Source: Pedomonas mirosovicensis
GTDB taxonomy: Bacteria > Pseudomonadota > Alphaproteobacteria > Sphingomonadales > Sphingomonadaceae
Assembly: GCF_022569295.1 (NCBI RefSeq)
Contig: NZ_JAKFIA010000002.1
Coordinates: forward strand, 410,001-474,000
DNA: 64,000 nucleotides
Reading direction: 5' to 3'
The notes under the pieces were generated by a model. That model was not told the origin of the DNA. It made no database searches and was given only the letters and a program-made list of their open reading frames with translations. Below, one piece after another: positions 16,671 through 23,864 of the stretch (within the stretch, counting starts at the first letter, position 1; each line of letters opens with the position of its first letter). Made by a program: the position numbers and the translations under genes.

Positions 16671-17185
16671 TCGCTGTCTTTCCTGGCGCAGGTCATCAGA
16701 TGGACCATGGCGCGCGCCACATGTTTCTCGACCGCGCTGCGCGATATGCCGAAGCTTTCCGCGATGAGGCGCTTCTCGATATTCTCGACACGATACAGGA
16801 CGAAGATGGCGCGCGTCCGCTCCGGCAACTCGGCCAGCCCGGCGGCCAGCACGGCGAGCGCATCGCGCGCGGCTGTAATTTTCTCGGGATCGAGCCAGTC
16901 GATCCCCTGGCCATAGAGGCTGCCAACCGCCTCGCGACTGTCGGTCCGCACCCTTGAGCGCCGCGCACGATCACGCAGCAGATTGGATGCGATCTGGAAG
17001 ACATAGCCTGCATGCAAATCGGGATCGCCTTGGGCGCCGCCAAATACGCGCGCGAAAACGTCCTGAGTCAGGTCCTCAGCCTCGGCATGATCGTGAACGC
17101 GTTTCAGAAAGAACGACATCAACGCCGGACGCCAGCGCCGATAACGTCGCGTCAGTTCATTCTCGCTGTCGGCCTGAAGGTGCAT
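16667..17185 (-). CDS. FecI-type ECF sigma factor
   Basis: A 172-residue protein with region 2 (AEAEDLTQDVFARVFGG, residues about 35-51) and region 4 (ELPERTRAIFVLYRVENIEKRLIAESFGISRSAVEKHVARAM). It belongs to the iron-starvation/FecI branch by length and pairing with FecR. It is first in the minus-strand locus: FecI, FecR, S2, TBDR2, S1, TBDR1. The motif GCGTATTACATGT lies 27-39 bp before its start, so autoregulation is plausible. Whether the signal is iron or some other ligand cannot be told. Confidence 0.93.
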   Translation of the reverse strand: MHLQADSENELTRRYRRWRPALMSFFLKRVHDHAEAEDLTQDVFARVFGGAQGDPDLHAGYVFQIASNLLRDRARRSRVRTDSREAVGSLYGQGIDWLDPEKITAARDALAVLAAGLAELPERTRAIFVLYRVENIEKRLIAESFGISRSAVEKHVARAMVHLMTCARKDSE

Positions 17186-17211
17186 GCCCTTTCCAATGAT
17201 TATTGGTCCGA

Positions 17212-17224
17212 CATGTAATACGCG
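17212..17224 (-). promoter_or_regulatory. Motif GCGTATTACATGT upstream of the FecI-type sigma gene
   Basis: This is the third and slightly shorter copy of the locus motif, 27-39 bp before the sigma-factor start. The rest of the 252-bp gap 17186-17437 shows an AT-rich patch (17260-17290) with ATAGTT/AACTAT arms, and no convincing gene. Confidence 0.45.
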
Positions 17225-17437
17225 CGAACTATGCCATCACGCAGCACCAGGGGCCAAGAAAATAGTATAATAGTTTGCCTGTACAACTATGTGGAGGTTC
17301 TCGGCCTTTGAGGGCGCCTCGCCACCGTGAGAGCGGCAAGGCGTTCGTCTGGCCGGGATGGGGCATCTGGTGGAAGGCGATGATGCGGAGACTGCCATGC
17401 CGTAACAGCCTCGGAAGGGGAAAGGGAGTCGCGCCGT

Positions 17438-18970
17438 CTATTCGGCGGGCTCGACGTAGATCGGGTTGCCGACGAGCAGCAGGCGGCCATCCTTTCCACG
17501 CACGTCGACCCTCAGCCAGTGGCGCCGGCCGTCACCCGTCCAACGGAAGGGGAGCCGTTTCTCGGGGTTGCCTGTCCTGACGATCGGGAGACCGAGGCTT
17601 GTCTCTTCCCGGCCGTCGGCGATCACAGCCAGGCGCCCTTCGCTTATGCCTTTGACCGTCACCGTGACCTCGGCCGTATCGCCTTTGTTAAGTCGCAGCG
17701 TCCCACCCATTGCGACCTCACGGCCGCCGGCCCGCGCGGTCATATCGAGCAGGCGGTTGCGCGTGCCCTCGATGTCGATGAACACTCGGCCCGAGCGCAG
17801 GCCATCGAGCATACCCTTGACCGACAGCTCGGCCATATAAATCACGGTCGTCGGCGACCCGATGGAACTTGGCTGGTCGAGCGGCCGGCCCGCATCGTGA
17901 TTGTCACTACCGCCGATCGCGGTCAGATGCTCGCCCGCATTCAGCCGCTCGTGCCAGAAGGCGAAGCCCTGAAGCGGCGATTCTGCGGACCCCGTCTCAG
18001 ACATCGTCCCACCGTTGACCACCTCAACGGCCTGCGCCGCGCCTGGGGCCAGGCCCTCGATCCGCCAGCCGCATCCCATGCAGATCTCACCCGAGGGCGC
18101 GCCTGGGTGGTTGATCGAGATGACGCCGCCCGCGGCTCGCGCCGCATCGATCCATCTGGCGGCTGCGGCATTGCCAGCAAGGGTCCGGAAGTCCAAAAAC
18201 CCGGTCACACCGAACACATTGGCGTGACCCCAGAAGGTCGTGATCTCCCGTCCCGGCACCAGGAGCAGCTTATCGTAGGCGGGCTGCAAGGCCCGCATCG
18301 CCGCATAATGGGCGGTGGTGTTGTGGTCGGTGATGGCAATAAAATCGAGACCGCGCTTCGCTGCCGCGGCAACCGTGCGATCAACAGGGCAGGGGACGCG
18401 CGCGCCGCTCTGGCTCGCGCAGCGGCCGTCGCTGTTGCCGGTATGGGTGTGAAGATCACCCCGGTACCAGCCGGCAGCGACCTTGAGGGGAGCCTTGGCA
18501 AACTCGGTCGGCTGAGGCGCTCGTTCAATTATGATCCGTGCCTCGTAGCGAGCGGTGGCATTGGGGCGAATGTTGGGTGTGCCCAGGAGCAGATGCCAAC
18601 GCCCGGCTGGCAGGGGGCCGGCCAGGAAGCCGGGAGAGGCATCCTCGACAGCGACGGTGAAGCCAGGATGGCTGCCACCGCCCCAGCCCCGGAACCGCTG
18701 CGGGTCGAGGAGTCCCAAGTCGATGACCGACTTCTGCGCCTTGCCGTCGTAGGAGAAGTTTACGCTGATGCGCGTCGCCCCTTCCGGCACGTCGAAGGGC
18801 ACCTCGCGGTACTGTTCGTGGTCGGCATGGGTGAGCGTACCGGTGAGGACAAACTCGCCCGAAGTCGCTGTCCCGCCCGCGCTTGATGCGGGCGAGACGG
18901 CGGCGACAGGAGCGGCGACCAGCGCCAGGGACAAGGATACAAGAAGAGCGCTGAGCCGCCGCATAGTCAT
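17438..18970 (-). CDS. Exported CehA/McbA-type PHP-fold metallohydrolase
   Basis: A 510-residue protein with a signal peptide (1 to about 24) and a beta-rich N domain (about 40-150) similar to pre-peptidase C-terminal modules. A PHP-type metal site follows: GDLHTHT (171-177), TDHN (214-217), REIT and GHAN (241-251), INHPGA (285-290) and GGSDNHD (352-358). The CehA/McbA family includes carbamate and ester hydrolases as well as uncharacterised phosphoesterases. It begins 12 bp after the stop of TBDR3, so it is last in a FecI-FecR-TBDR operon. It probably processes the imported ligand in the periplasm. Confidence 0.88.
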   Translation of the reverse strand: MTMRRLSALLVSLSLALVAAPVAAVSPASSAGGTATSGEFVLTGTLTHADHEQYREVPFDVPEGATRISVNFSYDGKAQKSVIDLGLLDPQRFRGWGGGSHPGFTVAVEDASPGFLAGPLPAGRWHLLLGTPNIRPNATARYEARIIIERAPQPTEFAKAPLKVAAGWYRGDLHTHTGNSDGRCASQSGARVPCPVDRTVAAAAKRGLDFIAITDHNTTAHYAAMRALQPAYDKLLLVPGREITTFWGHANVFGVTGFLDFRTLAGNAAAARWIDAARAAGGVISINHPGAPSGEICMGCGWRIEGLAPGAAQAVEVVNGGTMSETGSAESPLQGFAFWHERLNAGEHLTAIGGSDNHDAGRPLDQPSSIGSPTTVIYMAELSVKGMLDGLRSGRVFIDIEGTRNRLLDMTARAGGREVAMGGTLRLNKGDTAEVTVTVKGISEGRLAVIADGREETSLGLPIVRTGNPEKRLPFRWTGDGRRHWLRVDVRGKDGRLLLVGNPIYVEPAE

Positions 18971-18982
18971 GACTCCGTTGCC

Positions 18983-21910
18983 TTAGAACCGGTACATCAG
19001 CGCCGCGCGATAAGTGCGGCCGATCAGCGGACGGGCGATGAAGGTGTTCGCGCCCGCGTCCGCATTCTGCAGTTCGCCTGCGCGCGGATTGCCCTCGGTC
19101 AGGCCCAGGGAGTTGGTGAGGTTGTCGATATAGCCGTAGAACGACAGCTGCTCGTTGATCTGCCAGCGCCCGCTCAAGTTGACCGCCTCATAGGACGGCA
19201 GCCGTACGGAATTGGCGGTATCCACATAGCGCTTGCCCTGATGCTCGATAGCCGCCTGCAGGCGCAGGGCGCCGTTGAACAGGTTGACGCCCGGCACCAC
19301 GCGCAGGCTGAACTTCGGCACACGGATGAGCTGATTGCCGTCGTAGTCGTTCAGCTTGCCCGAAGCGTCCGTATAGGTCAGCCCCTTGTACTTCGGTTCC
19401 TGGAAAGTGACGGTGCCGGCCAGGTCAAACCAGGTGGTCGGGCGGATGACGGTCTCGAGTTCGAGGCCGAAGGTCTGGGTGTCGGCGTAGCGCGCTTCGG
19501 ACACCGAGGCGCCGGTTTCAAGGTCGAAGCGGTAGTTGCTGAAGCCCACGTTGTTGTATTTCGTCCAGAAGCCGGTCGCATAGACATCGACCAACGGGCT
19601 GCTGAACTTGAAGCCCACTTCGCCCAGATCCATCGTCTGCGTGTCGGGCTTGGCCGCCGCGTTGGTGATGTAATTGCCAAGGCTCGGCATGCGGCTGGCG
19701 GCGGTATAGCGGGCGAACATGCCCATCCGGTCATCGAATTGGTAGTTCACGCCGACCGTCCAGCCGAGCTTATCGAAGCTGTCGTCATAGTGGCCGAACA
19801 CGCCGGTGCCGGTCTGGATCTGCGAGGTGGGAAGCGAGCCCAGGTTCACGGTCTGCTTGGTCTCGACCCGACCCCTGGCCGTCATCTTCTCCCAGCGCAG
19901 ACCGCCATCGATCCGCAGGGCATCGGTGACCTGCCATTCGTCAGCCAGATAGAAGGCGTGGGTGGTTTGCTCGCCCGAGGCGTTTTCCCACTCATAGCCG
20001 TAGCGCCAGATGCCATTGTCCGTTAGCGACGAGACAACATTGCCCGCTGCATCCACCGCGACGAGATCAAGCAGCCGCGCATTGGTCTGCACGTCGAGCA
20101 GCACGGACGAGGAGTAGCGGCTGAAGTCTTCCTGGATGTGGGCGAAGTAATAGCCGAACGTGATGTCGTGGGTGGAAGATCCCAGCTCGATGCGGTGCGA
20201 GACCTGGGTGTCGCTGATGAATTCCTTCACCGGCATGGTGATGCCACGCAGGCCGCCAACCATGACCAGCCCATTGCCGTTCTGGTTGGCGGTGTTGTAG
20301 ATACCGCCCGGCTCATTGACGTAGCGCAGCTGCAGCCCAGTCGCGCCCGGCACCGAGCCCAGCAGCCCGGCCTGCTGCTCGAGGAAGCTGGTCGCGCTCA
20401 GCAAGGTGTTGGGGTAGACACCGTTGCGCTGGGTCGTCGTGTCGTTGAAGCGCGACGTGTTGACGATCTTCCAGCCGTCCGCCGGCTCGAAGGTAAAGCG
20501 GCCGGTGACTTGCGTGCGCTTGATCTCGGTGCCGCGGGTGTTATCGAACTCGTAAATGCTGCCGTCGCCCATGATCATGTTGATGAGCGAGGTCTCAGGG
20601 CCGGCAACGCTGCCGTGATGCCCATCGAAGCCGGGCACCGCGCGGATCTTGCCATCCGCATCGGTCCGCATGGGAATGCCGGTGTAAAAGGCAACCGTAT
20701 CGTCCACGCGCTTGATGTCCAGCTCGATCGAGCCGCGTTCAAACTCGCGTGACAGGGATGCCCGGATCTGGCCGCCCTTGTTTCCGGTGAAGCCTACGTC
20801 GCGAGCACCATCATAGCTGCGGTAAAAGCCGCCGATCGCCAGCTTCCATTCGCCGATGGGCGCGCCGGTCCAGAAATCAAGGCGGTAGTGGTCATGATCG
20901 CCAACGGTCGCCTTGACCAGGCCCTCTGCCTCATCGCCCACCTTGCGCGGAATGAAGTTGATCGCGCCGGCCGGCGCGTTGGCATAGAACACCGACGACG
21001 GGCCGCCGCGCACTACCTCGATCCGATCGATGGTTTCATCGAGGCGGAAGACCTGGTCGCCGTTCAGGTAGCCGAGCGCCGGGTCGTGCTGGATGGGAAT
21101 ACCGTCTTCGAGTAACTGGACTGAGCCGAAGCCATCCACCGGCACGCCGCGAGCGCGCACGTTGCCGCTGGCCTCGCCGCCCGAGGCCTCTACCCAGAAA
21201 CCGGGAACCGACTTCAGGGCTTCGGTGACGCTGGTCGGCGCCTGGAGGCGCAAAGTCGCCTCATCGATATTGGTTACCGAATAGCTGGTCTCGGCCTTGG
21301 TGCGGACGCCCGTTCCGGCGCGGCCGGTGACGATAATCTCGTCTAGGCTCGATACTCCGGCTTCGTTTGCGACATCCTGCGCGAGCACGCCGGGCGCCTG
21401 TGTCAGCCCTCCGGCAAGCATGCTGGAGCAGAGCAGCACTTTGGTGGTGGATTTCATCTTTTCCCTTTCGCTGTACGCTAGGCAGCGGCGCTGTCCGCTC
21501 AGCCGATTGGGCTTGCGGATCTGGCGCCCCTTTTCTGGTGATGGACTTTCGCCGGGAGACGCCCGGTCTGCGTTGGCCGTTTCAATGCGGGGACGGCGGA
21601 TGGTGATGGCCTGCGGCGTCATGTCGGCGATTTCGAGGGAGCTGCCTGCCAGCAGCCGCTCCAGCGCCTCCTGCCGCGTCATCCGGCCCCGGACCTTCGG
21701 GCTCCGCAGGGCGGCGGCAGCCTCATAGGGCAGGAGGATCTGCCGGTCCGCCTGACGCGCATATTGGTTGAGCGCGTCAGCGAGCGGTTGGCTGGGGATA
21801 TCAAATTGAACGCTGTCACTTGCCGTCTGCGCCGTGGCTGTCGATGGCAGGATGGCCGGTGCAAGCACCGCCATGCTGACAGACAACGCAACAAGGCAAG
21901 GCGTTCTCAT
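18983..21910 (-). CDS. TonB-dependent receptor with STN domain and a second internal signal peptide (TBDR3)
   Basis: A 975-residue reading frame. Residues 1-28 form signal peptide one and 33-107 an STN domain (VQFDIPSQPLADALNQYARQ). A charged linker (108-151) follows. Residues 152-178, MKSTTKVLLCSSMLAGGLTQ and on to VLAQ, look like a complete second signal peptide with its own ribosome site (AAAGGGAAAAG) before ATG 21457. The TonB box and plug (from 191, EIIVTGRAG; IEVVRGGPSSVFYANAPAG) and barrel end AALMYRF. Either this is a fusion of a stand-alone STN protein to a receptor, or two proteins are made from nested starts. The gene follows FecI and FecR and precedes the PHP metallohydrolase. Confidence 0.88.
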   Translation of the reverse strand: MRTPCLVALSVSMAVLAPAILPSTATAQTASDSVQFDIPSQPLADALNQYARQADRQILLPYEAAAALRSPKVRGRMTRQEALERLLAGSSLEIADMTPQAITIRRPRIETANADRASPGESPSPEKGRQIRKPNRLSGQRRCLAYSEREKMKSTTKVLLCSSMLAGGLTQAPGVLAQDVANEAGVSSLDEIIVTGRAGTGVRTKAETSYSVTNIDEATLRLQAPTSVTEALKSVPGFWVEASGGEASGNVRARGVPVDGFGSVQLLEDGIPIQHDPALGYLNGDQVFRLDETIDRIEVVRGGPSSVFYANAPAGAINFIPRKVGDEAEGLVKATVGDHDHYRLDFWTGAPIGEWKLAIGGFYRSYDGARDVGFTGNKGGQIRASLSREFERGSIELDIKRVDDTVAFYTGIPMRTDADGKIRAVPGFDGHHGSVAGPETSLINMIMGDGSIYEFDNTRGTEIKRTQVTGRFTFEPADGWKIVNTSRFNDTTTQRNGVYPNTLLSATSFLEQQAGLLGSVPGATGLQLRYVNEPGGIYNTANQNGNGLVMVGGLRGITMPVKEFISDTQVSHRIELGSSTHDITFGYYFAHIQEDFSRYSSSVLLDVQTNARLLDLVAVDAAGNVVSSLTDNGIWRYGYEWENASGEQTTHAFYLADEWQVTDALRIDGGLRWEKMTARGRVETKQTVNLGSLPTSQIQTGTGVFGHYDDSFDKLGWTVGVNYQFDDRMGMFARYTAASRMPSLGNYITNAAAKPDTQTMDLGEVGFKFSSPLVDVYATGFWTKYNNVGFSNYRFDLETGASVSEARYADTQTFGLELETVIRPTTWFDLAGTVTFQEPKYKGLTYTDASGKLNDYDGNQLIRVPKFSLRVVPGVNLFNGALRLQAAIEHQGKRYVDTANSVRLPSYEAVNLSGRWQINEQLSFYGYIDNLTNSLGLTEGNPRAGELQNADAGANTFIARPLIGRTYRAALMYRF

Positions 21911-22014
21911 CGTACCCCTCGAACAGGTTCCGGGCGTAGACGAGACGGCCTCGTAATTCCGCCATCGCAGCGGAAGAAAAAATCAGACAGGTCTAGATGA
22001 TGCGTCGCATGTGG

Positions 22015-22980
22015 TTAGGCAGAGCGCAGGGTAATGGTTTGCGGGCCAACGTCTGCCCGGATGTCGAAGCCATGCTGCAGCGAGCGCAGAAAACTGGTGG
22101 GGTCGTCGACAAAGAAGCGCCCCTCCAGCCGGATCGCGCCGATTCTTGGGTCGCCGATCACCAGTTTCTTGTCGAGGTAGCGGTTGAACTCACTCACCGC
22201 CGCGTCAAGGCGCATGCCCTTGAAGATGATTTCGCCCCGACGCCAGGCTGAGATGACGTCAGCGGTGCTGGGGGAGACCGCGAGCGTCTGCATGCGGCCG
22301 CCACGATTTGAGACGGCATGCATGGGCGCAAGCGCAATCCGGGTGTTGTCTGGCCGATGAATTACGCCGCCGCCCGAAAGGGCGATCAGCTCCGGGCCAT
22401 TGTCATACAGGCGAAGATTATACCGGCCTTCCGTCAGTCGGGCGATCACGTCGGCGCCATGCAGGACAAAGGGCTGGGCGTGGTTCGTGGCAACGGAAAT
22501 CGCGGCCTCGCCACGCTCCAGCCACATCGATCGGCGCTTGCCGAAATCCCAGGAGAGTACGCTATCAGTATTGAGTTCCGCCGCACTGCCGTCAGGTAGC
22601 CGGATTGCTCGCCGCTCGCCTACCGCCGTCTGGATGCGCTCACGCCCTGCGCCGTGCAGCCACGCCACGCTGCCTGTTGCTGCCAAAACAACGCCTGCGC
22701 CCGCGCCGGCCAGCAGTCGCCGGCGGCTGAATGCAGGTTTCTCTTCCATGTCTTCCTGTATCCTGACTGCGGGCAGGGCCATGTCTGGCCGTTCGGGTGA
22801 CAAACGCAGAGCGCCCGTGCGCTCCCAAATTGCAAGCATCTGGGCAAAGGCAGCGGCATGGCGAGGATCGGCAGCGCGCCAGGCTTCGAACAATTGTGGA
22901 TCCGCACGGCCGGCATCGAGCGCGACCAGCCATTCGGCAGCCTCCGCGATCAGTTCTCCCCCTGCCTTCTCCGACTCCAT
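22015..22980 (-). CDS. FecR-family regulator with twin-arginine-like membrane segment
   Basis: A 321-residue protein. The N-terminal cytoplasmic domain (1 to about 60) contains AAEWLVALDAGRADPQLFEAW. SRRRLLAGAGAGVVLAATGS (85-104) is the single membrane segment and carries a twin-arginine motif. The periplasmic FecR domain contains TAVGERRAIRLPDGSAAELN, and a C-terminal STN-like segment contains IIFKGMRLDAAVSEFNRYLD. It overlaps the sigma gene by 31 bp and is followed 105 bp later by TBDR3, whose STN domain is its expected partner. Confidence 0.92.
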   Translation of the reverse strand: MESEKAGGELIAEAAEWLVALDAGRADPQLFEAWRAADPRHAAAFAQMLAIWERTGALRLSPERPDMALPAVRIQEDMEEKPAFSRRRLLAGAGAGVVLAATGSVAWLHGAGRERIQTAVGERRAIRLPDGSAAELNTDSVLSWDFGKRRSMWLERGEAAISVATNHAQPFVLHGADVIARLTEGRYNLRLYDNGPELIALSGGGVIHRPDNTRIALAPMHAVSNRGGRMQTLAVSPSTADVISAWRRGEIIFKGMRLDAAVSEFNRYLDKKLVIGDPRIGAIRLEGRFFVDDPTSFLRSLQHGFDIRADVGPQTITLRSA

Positions 22981-23525
22981 GCGTCCATCGACCTCGTGAC
23001 TTCACCCTTGTCTGTGGATTTCAGCGCCTCTTGCAATAATCGCAATCCCTTGACGAGGTGTTTTTCAACAGTGGAGACGGCGATGCCCATTTTTTCCGCC
23101 ACTCGACTTGGCGGCAGGCCATCGATGCGCCGCAGATAGAGCGCTTCCCGGCACCGCTGCGGCAGTGCTGTCATCGCACGGGCGACCCGTCGCAACTCCG
23201 CCCGATCGAAAGTAACCTGATCTGGCCAAGGGCGATCATCCATTGCATCCATCTCGTGCAATACAACTGCCCGATCGATTCGCACCACGTCCGCACGGCG
23301 GAAGCGCTCGATCGCGATGTTGCGGATCATCTGCATGGCAAAGGCATGCGGATCGACGATGCGTTGCCAGTCATCCAGCGCCATCAGGCGGGCATAGACT
23401 TCCTGAACGACTTCTTCGGCATCTTCTTCGTTCCTGAGCAGGTGAAGAGCGAATTTCCGGTGAGACAGATGGTGGACATGCACCCTGTCGATGAACCACC
23501 GGTCAATCTGGCGAACCCACGTCAT
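22950..23525 (-). CDS. FecI-type ECF sigma factor (second)
   Basis: A 191-residue ECF sigma. Region 2 includes LLRNEEDAEEVVQEVYARLM (about 30-49). Region 4 includes LPQRCREALYLRRIDGLPPS and VAEKMGIAVSTVEKHLVKGL. It heads a minus-strand operon: sigma, FecR, TBDR3, PHP metallohydrolase. It does not share the upstream motif of the first FecI locus, so the two systems are probably insulated. The 31-bp overlap with FecR suggests coupled translation. Confidence 0.92.
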   Translation of the reverse strand: MTWVRQIDRWFIDRVHVHHLSHRKFALHLLRNEEDAEEVVQEVYARLMALDDWQRIVDPHAFAMQMIRNIAIERFRRADVVRIDRAVVLHEMDAMDDRPWPDQVTFDRAELRRVARAMTALPQRCREALYLRRIDGLPPSRVAEKMGIAVSTVEKHLVKGLRLLQEALKSTDKGEVTRSMDAWSRRRQGEN

Positions 23526-23734
23526 GATCGGCCCTTGCGCGTACGTAACAAGGCGCAGTTAGCCGACTCAGATGACAGCTTGTTGACGTGCGTGCATCTT
23601 ATGCTGCCGTGGCGCGTGAAGCCGGGCGATCGTGACCTGAAAACCCAGCCCATTGAGAGGCTGTTGACGGGCTTATCGAAGAGTTGCTGATGAAAGCCTG
23701 AGCCTGCCAGCGCGAACTTCGCATCATGGCGGGA

Positions 23735-23773
23735 AAATGGGCAGGCCACGCCTTGTCGCGGCCCTGCCCATTT
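23735..23773 (-). terminator. Hairpin after DUF885 gene 1
   Basis: AAATGGGCAGG (23735-23745) pairs with CCTGCCCATTT (23763-23773) around a 17-nt loop; on the minus strand TTTTCCC follows. It sits in the 339-bp gap 23526-23864 between the DUF885 stop and the second FecI gene. Nothing else gene-like was seen there; promoter elements of the FecI operon must lie at 23526-23640. Confidence 0.5.
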
Positions 23774-23864
23774 GTTCGTTGCCGTGTTCTTTCTGCTTCT
23801 TCCCTACCGGCGATCTGGCTCCTGCTGCCCGACAAGGGCCACAGGATGATCGTGGGTGGACAAC

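Noticed and set aside
17519-18886. 455-codon plus-strand frame over the PHP metallohydrolase
   Set aside because: It is antisense to a gene with full metal-site motifs; its composition is typical of a shadow frame.
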